Shown here: positions 55,003-63,584 of the stretch, piece by piece
How positions within the stretch are numbered: the first letter of the stretch is position 1
Layout: each line of letters opens with the position of its first letter
NCBI GenBank assembly: GCA_021773115.1
Contig: JAJFKS010000025.1
Location: 186,001 to 250,000, forward strand
Length of the DNA stretch: 64,000 nucleotides
Direction: 5' to 3'
Origin: Woeseiaceae bacterium
Lineage (GTDB): Bacteria; Pseudomonadota; Gammaproteobacteria; Steroidobacterales; Woeseiaceae
Made by a program: the position numbers and the translations under genes
The notes under the pieces: model-generated
The model's database searches: none
The model's input: the letters and a program-made list of their open reading frames with translations, nothing else
What the model was told of the DNA's origin: nothing

Positions 55003-56148
55003 TTACTTCACATATGGTCGGACTTTCTCAGGTATCTCAAATGCGCCTTGTGTGAGTAGAAAGGCCAGCATTTCAGTTAACTTCGGGTCACGCTTTTTGC
55101 TGCGTGAAAGCTGACGGTCTGCACAGATTTCTTTCAGGACAGCACCGGATTCCGGAGGCAGCGGGAAACAAACGCCGTTGACGAACAGGTTTCGACCGTC
55201 GAACGCGATTTGTGACATGCCATGGACCTCGAGACCACCCCCTGCAAGCAGGTGGGCAAGCCATGTCTTCGTTTCGTCGGGCGAGGTGCCGTCAGGCTTC
55301 AACCAGTCCTTGTTCTCTGTACCGAATCGGCCGAGGGCCGTTGAAACCTGGTCGCGCCGGTTGCTTGGGAGCCCCAACAGCGCCAAAGCGCGATTCGCCG
55401 CCGCATCCGAAACCCAACCGGGCACCGCTTCGCTGGCGTCCAGATCCGGGTCGCGATAAAGCGCGCCCTCGTCAGGCGTTGGAATATTCAAGGCGTAAGC
55501 AAGATCGGCGACCTCCGGCGCACGCATTCCAATAGAGTAGGTCATGCAGGCGCGCCGAGCGGTTCCCCAGTGCGCCGTGCCCGGAGGCAAATACAGAATG
55601 TCTCCTTCAACGGCGTCAATTTCAGTGCCAACAAATTCAGTGATTAAGGACAAATCGTCACTGGCAAGCGGATCGGTCGGAAGTTCTTGCTCGGTAAAGT
55701 GCCAGTTCCGCACGCCAATGCCCTGGCAAAGGAAAACATCGTAATTATCGAGATGTGGGCCGACTCCACCGCCGGGAGCAGCGAAACTCACCATGAGATC
55801 GTCGATGCGCCAGTGCGGAATAAACGGCACGATATTGAAAAGTGCGCGCATCGCTGGAATATGCTTCTCAACGTCATGAACGAGAAGCGTCCAGTCGCGT
55901 TTTGGTAAATTCGAAAGCGTTGCCGAATCAAACGGTCCGGACTCAACTCGATAGCGACAGCGTCCGTCTTGCCGTTCCGCGAACACGAGGCGCGATTCAA
56001 CGTCTTCGAGCGTCGCCAGCCAGCCGAGTTCGTTGCGCGTAATTGCGGGCTGAAGTTGCTGCAGGGCATTCGACATGAACAGCGCACGTTTTTGCCAGTG
56101 CTTGCTGAGGAATGACTCCACCGTCAATTTGCCTGGCAGGCGAAGCAC
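55003..56148 (-). CDS. roxA: Ribosomal protein uL16 3-hydroxylase (JmjC cupin)
   Basis: 381 residues, Fe(II)/2-oxoglutarate oxygenase that hydroxylates an arginine of ribosomal protein uL16 in E. coli (YcfD). The iron-binding HxD is in VGPHLDNYDVFLCQG and the distal histidine in PGTAHWGTA. JmjC domain in the first half, dimerisation and winged-helix-like domains after it. GTG start at 56148, 12 bases after the purB stop, so the two are probably co-transcribed. Confidence 0.9.
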   Translation of the reverse strand: MLRLPGKLTVESFLSKHWQKRALFMSNALQQLQPAITRNELGWLATLEDVESRLVFAERQDGRCRYRVESGPFDSATLSNLPKRDWTLLVHDVEKHIPAMRALFNIVPFIPHWRIDDLMVSFAAPGGGVGPHLDNYDVFLCQGIGVRNWHFTEQELPTDPLASDDLSLITEFVGTEIDAVEGDILYLPPGTAHWGTARRACMTYSIGMRAPEVADLAYALNIPTPDEGALYRDPDLDASEAVPGWVSDAAANRALALLGLPSNRRDQVSTALGRFGTENKDWLKPDGTSPDETKTWLAHLLAGGGLEVHGMSQIAFDGRNLFVNGVCFPLPPESGAVLKEICADRQLSRSKKRDPKLTEMLAFLLTQGAFEIPEKVRPYVK

Positions 56149-56160
56149 GGTGCCGTCGAC

Positions 56161-57528
56161 TTAAATACCGCGCGCTTGTTGCGCCGCGAGTCCGATATAA
56201 CGCTCCGGCGTCAGCTCAAGAAGGCGCTTAATTTCGGCTTCAGGAATATCAAGCGTCTTGATGAACTCGAGCAGAACCTCGCGGGTGACGGTTTGCCCGC
56301 GGGTCAGTGACTTGAGTTTTTCATAAGGCTCAGGAATACCGTAGCGACGCATAACTGTTTGCACCGCTTCACCGAGCACTTCCCAGGCATCCGCGATATC
56401 CGCACTGATTGCTTCCGCATTGACCTCAAGTTTGCCGACTCCCTTCTGGAGTGACTGCAGCGCAATCATGATGTACGCAATCGCTGTGCCGAAGTTTCGT
56501 TGCACGGTTGAGTCGGTCAGGTCACGCTGCCATCGAGATATCGGCAGCTTTTCAGCAAAATGTCCCAGCATGGCATTGGCCATGCCAAAATTTCCCTCCG
56601 CATGTTCAAAAACAATCGGATAGACTGTGTGTGGCATCGTTGACGAACCGACTTCATTCTTTGCTACCCGCTGTTTGAAATAGCCCAGAGAAATGTATCC
56701 CCAAACATCGCGGCAAAAATCGATCAAAACTGTGTTGTAACGCATTAACGCGTGCGAATACTCGGCGGTCCAGTCGTGCGGTTCGATCTGCGTTGTATAG
56801 GGGTTGTCTGCCACGCCCAACGATTCGATGAATCGCTGGCTTATCGCTGGCCAATCGGCATCAGGATACGCGATTGCGTGCGCATTGTAGTTGCCGACGG
56901 CACCATTGAATTTACCGAGGATTTCAACTTTCGAAAATTGATTCTGCAGCCGGTCCAGTCGCGATATGACGTTTGCAACTTCTTTGCCCAAGGTTGTCGG
57001 ACTTGCAGTCTGTCCATGCGTGCGCGAGAGCATCGGAAGGTCCGCATTGTCTTTGGCCAGTTTAAGTAGCTTACTGCGGAGATCACGCATGCCGGGCAGC
57101 AGTACGTCGGCGCGCGCGGCGCGCAACATCAGCGCGTACGACAGATTATTAATGTCTTCCGAGGTGCAGGCGAAATGCAGGAAGTCCTTCAGCGCATCCG
57201 TTTCGGGGCCGCTACCCAGACGTTCACGGATGAAATACTCGACCGCCTTCACGTCATGATTGGTCGTCGCCTCAATTTTCTTAACCCGCTCGGCGTCGTC
57301 GATGGAAAAATTATCAACGATGTGATTCAGGACATCCTTCATGACGGAAGTCAGGGGTTGAAGTTCTGGCACGGACGGCTCGTCCGCCAGGCTTTGCAGC
57401 CATCGCACTTCGACCAGCACCCGGTAGCGAATCAGCCCGAACTCACTGAAAATCTCGCGGAGATTGCTGACTTTCTCAGCATAGCGGCCGTCGGCCGGCG
57501 ATAGCGCCCTGATCGTGGAGATTTTCAT
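56161..57528 (-). CDS. purB: Adenylosuccinate lyase, with a degenerate signature loop
   Basis: 455 residues from ATG 57528 (MKISTIRALSPADGRYAEK), colinear with E. coli PurB (456). It should cleave SAICAR and adenylosuccinate in purine synthesis. The catalytic histidine (LSRTHGQ) and signature serine S295 (GSSTMPH) are present. The superfamily signature, which reads GSSTMPHKVNPIDFEN in E. coli, here reads GSSTMPHTVYPIVFEH: K301T, N303Y, D306V and N309H. The lysine and asparagine are normally invariant and contact substrate, so activity may be lost or altered unless this is sequence error. The rest of the protein, including the SRWQRDLTDSTV block, is well conserved. Confidence 0.88.
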   Translation of the reverse strand: MKISTIRALSPADGRYAEKVSNLREIFSEFGLIRYRVLVEVRWLQSLADEPSVPELQPLTSVMKDVLNHIVDNFSIDDAERVKKIEATTNHDVKAVEYFIRERLGSGPETDALKDFLHFACTSEDINNLSYALMLRAARADVLLPGMRDLRSKLLKLAKDNADLPMLSRTHGQTASPTTLGKEVANVISRLDRLQNQFSKVEILGKFNGAVGNYNAHAIAYPDADWPAISQRFIESLGVADNPYTTQIEPHDWTAEYSHALMRYNTVLIDFCRDVWGYISLGYFKQRVAKNEVGSSTMPHTVYPIVFEHAEGNFGMANAMLGHFAEKLPISRWQRDLTDSTVQRNFGTAIAYIMIALQSLQKGVGKLEVNAEAISADIADAWEVLGEAVQTVMRRYGIPEPYEKLKSLTRGQTVTREVLLEFIKTLDIPEAEIKRLLELTPERYIGLAAQQARGI

Positions 57529-57645
57529 CGGCGTGAGCGTTTCCTGTGGGACAAAGCAGTGTAAACTTGCGCGCGCAAAGCGCGAATCATACACGAACTA
57601 TTGACGACCAGACGGCGGAAAACGCCTAGCGGAGCAGGACAGGCA

Positions 57646-59034
57646 ATGAGTGACAAGGCATATCGTACAGAGAAGGACAGCATGGGCGAACTTCAGGTCC
57701 CGGCGGACGCACTATGGGGCGCACAGACGCAGCGTGCCGTCGATAATTTTCCGATTTCCGGTTTGTCGATGCCGCGGCAGTTCATCGCGGCGCTGGGCCT
57801 GGTGAAGTGGGCAGCGGCAGGCGCGAACTCCGAGCTGGGACTACTCAAGAGCGAGATTGTGGTTGCTATTCAGAAGGCTTCGTTAGCGGTTGCCGAGGGG
57901 CAGCATGACGCACATTTTCCGATCGACGTATTTCAGACGGGATCGGGAACCAGCTCGAATATGAATGCCAACGAGGTCATTTCGCATCTGGCAACCCAGG
58001 CACTCGGCAAAGAAGTGCATCCCAATGACCATGTGAATATGTCGCAAAGCAGCAATGACGTGATACCAACCTGCGTGCATGTCAGCGCGGCGATCGCGAT
58101 TCACGATCATTTGTTGCCGGCGCTCGCGCATCTGTCGGAAGTGCTGGAGAAAAAGGCTGATGACACTCGCGACGTTGTGAAGACCGGACGCACCCACTTG
58201 ATGGATGCGATGCCCGTGACGATAGGACAGGAGCTCGACGGCTGGCGTTCACAGATTGACCATGGCGCCGAAAGACTCCGCGATACGATGAAGCGCCTCG
58301 TGGCCCTTGCCCAGGGCGGTACGGCAGTGGGTACTGGAATTAATGCGCACCCGCGATTCGGCAGCAAGGTTGCGGTACTGCTTTCCGAGCAAACCAGGAT
58401 TTCATTCGTTTCTGCCGAATCGAAGTTCGAAAGCTTGAGCAGCCAGGATGCCGCGGTCGAGACCTCCGGGCAATTGCGCGTGCTCGCCGTCAGCCTGACA
58501 AAAATCGCCAACGATCTGCGCTGGATGAATTCCGGCCCGCTTGCCGGGATTGGCGAAATCGAGCTGCCGGCGCTGCAGCCGGGATCAAGCATCATGCCGG
58601 GCAAGGTCAATCCGGTGATTCCGGAGGCTGTCGCGATGGTTTGTGCGCAGGTCGTCGGCAACGATGCGACCATTGCCATGGCCGGGCAATCCGGCAATTT
58701 CCAGTTGAACGTCATGTTGCCGGTCGTGGCTTACAATCTGCTGCAAAGCATTGAGATACTGGCTAACGCCTGTGCTTGCCTGGCGGATAATGCGATCGCC
58801 GGATTCACGGTCAATACCGACAACATCAATCGAGCGCTTGATCGCAACCCGATCCTGGTGACGGCGCTGAATCCGGTTATCGGCTATGAGAAAGGTGCTG
58901 CGGTTGCCAAGGCTGCCTACAAACAAGGTCGACCAGTGAAAGATGTCGCTCGCGAAATGACCGACCTCACGGACGAGGAGCTCGATCGACTTCTGGATCC
59001 GGCCGAACTGACGCAGGGCGGTATCAAGCATTAA
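57646..59034 (+). CDS. fumC: Class II fumarate hydratase
   Basis: 462 residues, oxygen-stable, iron-free fumarase of the TCA cycle. GSGTSSNMNANEV, HPNDHVNMSQSSNDVIPT, TGRTHLMDAMPV and the intact superfamily signature GSSIMPGKVNPV are present. ATG 57646 is preceded by GGAGCAGGACAGG; the frame is open to 57601 but without family similarity. Divergent from purB. Confidence 0.97.
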   Translation: MSDKAYRTEKDSMGELQVPADALWGAQTQRAVDNFPISGLSMPRQFIAALGLVKWAAAGANSELGLLKSEIVVAIQKASLAVAEGQHDAHFPIDVFQTGSGTSSNMNANEVISHLATQALGKEVHPNDHVNMSQSSNDVIPTCVHVSAAIAIHDHLLPALAHLSEVLEKKADDTRDVVKTGRTHLMDAMPVTIGQELDGWRSQIDHGAERLRDTMKRLVALAQGGTAVGTGINAHPRFGSKVAVLLSEQTRISFVSAESKFESLSSQDAAVETSGQLRVLAVSLTKIANDLRWMNSGPLAGIGEIELPALQPGSSIMPGKVNPVIPEAVAMVCAQVVGNDATIAMAGQSGNFQLNVMLPVVAYNLLQSIEILANACACLADNAIAGFTVNTDNINRALDRNPILVTALNPVIGYEKGAAVAKAAYKQGRPVKDVAREMTDLTDEELDRLLDPAELTQGGIKH

Positions 59035-59047
59035 TAACGGGGCGTTA

Positions 59048-59668
59048 ATGACGCCGGCTGATATTCGAACACAGCTGGCGGGTACGGCTTTGCCGGCCGG
59101 TCCTCTGGACATCATCATGCCACCCGGCAGTGCCCAATGGCCCGCGCCGATGCGTGAGCAACTCTCCGGCACGCTGACACCGGCCGGGGTCCTGATTCCG
59201 ATCATGGAGCGTGCTTCGGAACTGACCGTGCTGCTGACACAGCGATCAGCCGCATTGAAACACCACGCTGGGCAGGTCAGTTTTCCCGGCGGGCGCATGG
59301 AAGAGTTTGACGAGACGCTCGAGCAGACCGCATTGCGGGAGACCCGCGAAGAGGTCGGAATTGACGCACAACATGTTTCAGTGCTCGGTTATTTGCAAAC
59401 CATGCCGACGATTACCGGCTATGCTGTTACCCCCGTTGTTGGCATGGTGTCGGCCGTCGCCAGTCTCAAGATCGATCCGACAGAGGTTGAGTACACCTTT
59501 GAGGTGCCACTGTCGTACCTGATGGACGCAGGCAATGACGTGCATGCACAGTGGGATGCGCGCGGCCAGAAGGTGCCGATGGTTGAATTTCACTGGCAGG
59601 ACGAACGCATCTGGGGCGCGACCGCCTTCATGATTCTTTCATTAAGAAAACTTCTTTTAAAACAATAA
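59048..59668 (+). CDS. CoA pyrophosphatase-type Nudix hydrolase
   Basis: 206 residues. The Nudix box is in PGGRMEEFDETLEQTALRE followed by TREEVGI; the preceding LLTQRSAALKHHAGQVSFPGG is the marker of the NudL/YeaB CoA-diphosphatase group, which cleaves CoA to 4'-phosphopantetheine and 3',5'-ADP. Starts 13 bases after fumC; mazG follows after 3 bases, so the three may form one unit. Confidence 0.9.
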   Translation: MTPADIRTQLAGTALPAGPLDIIMPPGSAQWPAPMREQLSGTLTPAGVLIPIMERASELTVLLTQRSAALKHHAGQVSFPGGRMEEFDETLEQTALRETREEVGIDAQHVSVLGYLQTMPTITGYAVTPVVGMVSAVASLKIDPTEVEYTFEVPLSYLMDAGNDVHAQWDARGQKVPMVEFHWQDERIWGATAFMILSLRKLLLKQ

Positions 59669-59671
59669 ATT

Positions 59672-60451
59672 ATGTCTGATATCCAGAAATTACTTGATAT
59701 AATGGCGCGCTTACGCGACCCGGAAAACGGTTGTCCCTGGGACGTGCAGCAGGATTTCGCCAGTATCGCGCCATACACCATCGAAGAGGCCTACGAGGTC
59801 GCTGACGCGATCGCCCGCGAGAATATGGACGATCTTCGCGACGAGCTTGGTGATTTGCTGCTGCAGGTCGTATTTCATTCACGCATGGCAGAGGAGGCCG
59901 GCCAGTTCGACTTTGACGATGTCATTGACGGCATTGCCGAGAAGATGATCCGGCGGCACCCACATGTCTTCGGCAGCGACGCAGAGCGGGCAGCCGGCAT
60001 CGAGGCGGGCAGCTGGGAGAAGATCAAGGCTAATGAGCGCTCCGGCGATGGCGATGAAAGCGTCATGGCCGGTATCGCCCAGGCCTTGCCGGCACTCATG
60101 CGCGCCGAGAAGCTTGGCAAGCGTGCCAGCGACGTCGGCTTTGACTGGCCGGACCGGGAAGGTGTCCGCGAGAAAATCCAGGAGGAGTTGCGCGAACTGG
60201 AAGCGGCTGTTGGAACGCGTGCCGCAGAAAGCATGGAGGAGGAATTCGGCGATGTGCTGTTCGCGGTCGTGAACATGGCGCGGCACCTCAAAATTGATCC
60301 GGAGCAGGCCCTGACCCGGGCGAATTACAAGTTCGAACGACGCTTTCGCGATATGGAGAGTGACCTGGTGAAGTCCGGAAAGCGCCTCCGGGACTTCAAT
60401 CTGGAGATGCTCGACAAATTTTGGCGCAAGGCCAAGGGACGCGTCGGCTAG
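59672..60451 (+). CDS. mazG: Nucleoside triphosphate pyrophosphohydrolase MazG
   Basis: 259 residues with two tandem MazG domains, as in E. coli. First domain: GCPWDVQQDFASIAPYTIEE, DELGDLLLQVVFH with acidic Mg-binding residues; second domain: EEFGDVLFAVVNMARHL. It hydrolyses NTPs to NMP and PPi and helps limit aberrant nucleotides. An intrinsic terminator follows at 60498-60517. Confidence 0.95.
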   Translation: MSDIQKLLDIMARLRDPENGCPWDVQQDFASIAPYTIEEAYEVADAIARENMDDLRDELGDLLLQVVFHSRMAEEAGQFDFDDVIDGIAEKMIRRHPHVFGSDAERAAGIEAGSWEKIKANERSGDGDESVMAGIAQALPALMRAEKLGKRASDVGFDWPDREGVREKIQEELRELEAAVGTRAAESMEEEFGDVLFAVVNMARHLKIDPEQALTRANYKFERRFRDMESDLVKSGKRLRDFNLEMLDKFWRKAKGRVG

Positions 60452-60497
60452 CCATTCAGCCACGGTTCATTGGCGTTCACCTAATCTTGTCCTCAGG

Positions 60498-60517
60498 CTG
60501 GCAAAACGCCAGTTTTT
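60498..60517 (+). terminator. Rho-independent terminator between mazG and the glycine-zipper gene
   Basis: Perfect stem CTGGC (60498-60502) / GCCAG (60508-60512), 5-base loop AAAAC, then five T (60513-60517). It ends only 17 bases before the next ATG, which leaves no space for a promoter between them, so it may also serve as a leader attenuator. Confidence 0.7.
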
Positions 60518-60534
60518 GACACGAGGACAGTACA

Positions 60535-61104
60535 ATGAATACCCAACAGAAACTCGCAGCCCTGGCGTCCGCGGCGATGCTGTTTGGCAGCTCAGCTACG
60601 GCTCTTGCTGATGATTACAATCGCTCGTATGGTCGCAGCGACCGGGCACAATACGACTACGCGCAGGTCATTTCGGCCGAGCCGATTATCAATTACGTGA
60701 CGGTCAAGACGCCCGTGCGTGAATGCTGGGAGGAAACCCAGTACTACACGGTTGACCGTAATGCCGGTCGCCGTGGCGGCAGTACCTTGCTTGGCGCCGT
60801 TATTGGTGGCGTGATTGGCCACCAGTTTGGCAGCGGCCGGGGTAATGATGCAGCGACGATCGCCGGAAGCCTGATCGGCGCGGCTGTCGGGAACGACACC
60901 GCTCTGAAAAGGCATCCTAATGGTGAGGAACAGTATGCTCGCCCGGTTGAACGCTGCGAGACAAGCTATCGTTCTCACCGCGAGGAGCGCATTGATGGCT
61001 ACCGCGTAACCTATCGTTACCATGGCCAGAAGTACCTGACCGAAATGCCCTACGATCCTGGCAAAAAGATCCGGGTTCGTGTCGACGTCCGGCCTGCGAG
61101 CTAG
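60535..61104 (+). CDS. Glycine-zipper 2TM-domain envelope protein
   Basis: 189 residues, signal peptide to about residue 25 (ATALA). A glycine-zipper helical hairpin is seen at about 84-123 (LLGAVIGGVIGHQFGSGRGN, then IAGSLIGAAVGND), typical of Rick_17kDa/SlyB-like surface proteins of the outer membrane. There is no lipobox. GAGGACAG precedes the ATG. The PepSY-type gene and the PhoP/PhoQ-like pair follow, suggesting joint control of envelope stress functions. Confidence 0.82.
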   Translation: MNTQQKLAALASAAMLFGSSATALADDYNRSYGRSDRAQYDYAQVISAEPIINYVTVKTPVRECWEETQYYTVDRNAGRRGGSTLLGAVIGGVIGHQFGSGRGNDAATIAGSLIGAAVGNDTALKRHPNGEEQYARPVERCETSYRSHREERIDGYRVTYRYHGQKYLTEMPYDPGKKIRVRVDVRPAS

Positions 61105-61119
61105 ATCGGGAGACCTGAT

Positions 61120-61476
61120 GTGACGCGCTCCGTTGCAATCGGATTGCCGTCATACGACACTTGGCGCATGCGATTGGCACTGACATTACTGGTATTCGCT
61201 GCCGCGACGTTCGCGGCGGCAGACGCCCACGCTTTTGAGCTTGAAGAAGCGTTGCAAGCGCAGCACGCCCAATATCAGGAGCCTGCTGAATACCATGCCA
61301 CGCAGTCCGGTGGCATGTCATTGTCCGAAGCGATCCAGTCCGTGAAAAACCGTACTGACGGCAAGGTGATCAGTGCGGAAACCAGGATGCAGGGCGGACG
61401 CGAAGTGCATCACATCAAGGTCCTGCAGAAGGACGGCAAGGTCAAGACTTACAAAGTCAACGGCCGCAGCCGCTAA
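61120..61476 (+). CDS. Small secreted PepSY-like protein
   Basis: 118 residues from GTG 61120 (GGGAG is 8 bases upstream); ATG 61168 is an alternative start that gives a compact signal peptide (MRLALTLLVFAAATFAAADA). The C-terminal half (SLSEAIQSVKNRTDGKVISA, then HHIKVLQKDGKVKTYKVNG) has the PepSY helix-strand pattern, and is often encoded beside two-component systems where it may sit in the periplasm. Two-component genes follow after 27 bases. Confidence 0.75.
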   Translation: MTRSVAIGLPSYDTWRMRLALTLLVFAAATFAAADAHAFELEEALQAQHAQYQEPAEYHATQSGGMSLSEAIQSVKNRTDGKVISAETRMQGGREVHHIKVLQKDGKVKTYKVNGRSR

Positions 61477-61503
61477 TTCCGACATCATCAAAGGGACAAG
61501 AAG

Positions 61504-62190
61504 ATGCGATTACTGGTAATTGAAGACGATGTGACCCTGCGCGAATCACTGGCGCAGAAGCTGACCGCGGCGGGATTCGCCGTCGAGCAAGCCGCCGACG
61601 GCAAGGAAGGCCTGTATTTCGCGCAGGAATATCCCATCGACCTGGCAATCATCGATCTTGGCCTGCCGGGCATCTCGGGACTGGACATTATTCGACAGGT
61701 GCGCGCGGAGGGTAAAACCTATCCCATTCTGATTCTGACCGCCCGTGATCGCTGGGAAGACAAGGTCGACGGGCTGAGTTCCGGTGCCGATGACTATGTG
61801 GCGAAGCCGTTTCATTTTGAGGAAATCAGTGCGCGCGTAAACGCCTTGTTGCGGCGCAGTGGAGGATGGGCATCGTCGCAACTCGATGCGGGGCCGGTTT
61901 CTCTGGATATGTCGCGCCAGGAACTCAAAGTCAGCGAGCAAGCGATCGAACTCACCAGTTTTGAATACAAGATCATCGAGTACCTGATGGTTCGTGCCGG
62001 GCAGGTGATCTCGAAAGCCGAGCTCACTGACCGACTGTACGACCAGGACTTCGAACGAGACAGCAATGTCATCGAAGTGTTCATCGGTCGGTTACGCAAG
62101 AAAATGGATCCGGACAACAGTCTCAAACCCATCGAAACGCTTCGCGGCCGCGGCTATCGCTTCGCGCTGGAGCGAAACCAGTCGGGCTGA
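61504..62190 (+). CDS. OmpR-family response regulator, PhoP-like
   Basis: 228 residues. Receiver domain with acidic pocket E7/D8/D9 and phospho-acceptor D51 (DLAIIDLGLPG), conserved K in DDYVAKPFHFEE, and a C-terminal winged helix (NVIEVFIGRLRKKMD, TLRGRGYRF). RBS AAGGGAC upstream. Its kinase is encoded 8 bases downstream. PhoP-type assignment rests mainly on the partner kinase. Confidence 0.9.
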   Translation: MRLLVIEDDVTLRESLAQKLTAAGFAVEQAADGKEGLYFAQEYPIDLAIIDLGLPGISGLDIIRQVRAEGKTYPILILTARDRWEDKVDGLSSGADDYVAKPFHFEEISARVNALLRRSGGWASSQLDAGPVSLDMSRQELKVSEQAIELTSFEYKIIEYLMVRAGQVISKAELTDRLYDQDFERDSNVIEVFIGRLRKKMDPDNSLKPIETLRGRGYRFALERNQSG

Positions 62191-62198
62191 TCTAAGCC

Positions 62199-63584
62199 AT
62201 GTATTCCCTGAGTAGCCGACTACTGATCTCCGTCAGTGTGCTGCTGCTGATCTTTTTTGGCGCGACCATTGCGGTCCTTGATACCGCGTTTACCGAAGCC
62301 GGCGAACAGGCCAGGCGCGACGTTCTGGGTGGCCACCTGGTCGCACTACTCGCGGCTGCCGAGCCGGACGATGACGGTGAGCTGGCGCTTCCCGAGCGAT
62401 TACGCGAACCCCGCTTCGCACAGATCGGATCCGGCCTGTACGGCGAGGTGCGAAATGCGGCCGGTGATAGTGTCTGGCGTTCAAAATCTGCACTCGGGTT
62501 CAATATCCCAGCCAGTGCAATGCCCGCCATTGGCGTTCAGCGGTTCGAGCGCCAGCGGCTCGCCGATGACACACCGCTTCTGACGCTAAGTCTCACGGTC
62601 GACTGGGAGTTTGACGACGGCAGTTCCCGTCCTTATGTCTTTAAAGTGTCGGAGAGCCTTGAGTCGTTCAACGCGCAGGTGTCGGGATTTCGAGGTCAGC
62701 TGTTTCGCTGGTTTGCTGCCGTTGCAGCGACAATGTTGCTCGCTTTCTCCTTGTTGCTGCGTGGCTTGATGAAACCCTTGCGAAAAATTGAAACGGAAAT
62801 TTCTGCGATCGAGAGTGGAGAACGCGCATCACTCTCCGATCAGTTTCCGACCGAGTTGATCGGCGTCGCTCGTAACATGAACCTGCTCATCGACAGCGAA
62901 CGCGCACGTTCCGATCGCTATCGATTCACACTGGACAATCTCGCGCACAGTCTGAAAACGCCATTGGCGGGCATGCGAGCATTGCTCGGCGACAGCGACC
63001 GTGAAGATTTTGAATCGCGATTCAACGAGCAGATCGACCGCATGGATGAAATTGTGCGCTACCAGTTGCGCAAACCGGCGACGGCAGCGCGCGAAAGGCT
63101 CGTCTTGCAGGCGGTGCAGGTCAACAGGGAAATTACGCGCCTGGTCGACGGTCTGGCAAAAGTCTACCGTGACAAGGCACCGGAAATTAACGTCACGGTC
63201 GAACCTGGAATGCAATTTCGTGGTGACAGCGGTGATTTCCTGGAGCTTGCCGGCAACCTGCTCGACAACGCTTGCAAGTGGTGCAAGCGCCGCGTCGAGA
63301 TCAGTGTTGTTCCGTCAGTAAAGTCGCCGGCCATGGCGAGCGGAATGGTACTGATTGTCTCGGACGATGGTCCGGGCATTCCCAAAGAATCCGCTGAGGC
63401 TTTGCTGGAGCGTGGCATGCGCCTGGATGAGTCGACGCCGGGACACGGCATCGGTCTCGCCGTCGTGAAGGATATTGCCCAGTCCTACGGCGGAACGTTG
63501 TCTATTGAACAGTCGCAAATGGGCGGCGCAATGATTACAGTTTCGATTCCGCCGATTTCGTCGGCTTATCCGGGCCAGAACTAA
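62199..63584 (+). CDS. Sensor histidine kinase, PhoQ-like
   Basis: 461 residues. TM1 about 8-28, a periplasmic sensor of about 135 residues, TM2 about 170-190, HAMP linker, dimerisation helix with H250 (LAHSLKTPLAGM), and an ATPase domain (NLLDNACKWCKRRVEISV; DDGPGIP; GHGIGLAVVKDIAQSYGG). The phospho-histidine segment and the DNACK(W/Y)C block match PhoQ closely. The periplasmic part has an acidic patch (AEPDDDGE), as in Mg2+-sensing PhoQ, but the signal is not known. The asparaginase-family ATG follows its stop directly. Confidence 0.88.
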   Translation: MYSLSSRLLISVSVLLLIFFGATIAVLDTAFTEAGEQARRDVLGGHLVALLAAAEPDDDGELALPERLREPRFAQIGSGLYGEVRNAAGDSVWRSKSALGFNIPASAMPAIGVQRFERQRLADDTPLLTLSLTVDWEFDDGSSRPYVFKVSESLESFNAQVSGFRGQLFRWFAAVAATMLLAFSLLLRGLMKPLRKIETEISAIESGERASLSDQFPTELIGVARNMNLLIDSERARSDRYRFTLDNLAHSLKTPLAGMRALLGDSDREDFESRFNEQIDRMDEIVRYQLRKPATAARERLVLQAVQVNREITRLVDGLAKVYRDKAPEINVTVEPGMQFRGDSGDFLELAGNLLDNACKWCKRRVEISVVPSVKSPAMASGMVLIVSDDGPGIPKESAEALLERGMRLDESTPGHGIGLAVVKDIAQSYGGTLSIEQSQMGGAMITVSIPPISSAYPGQN

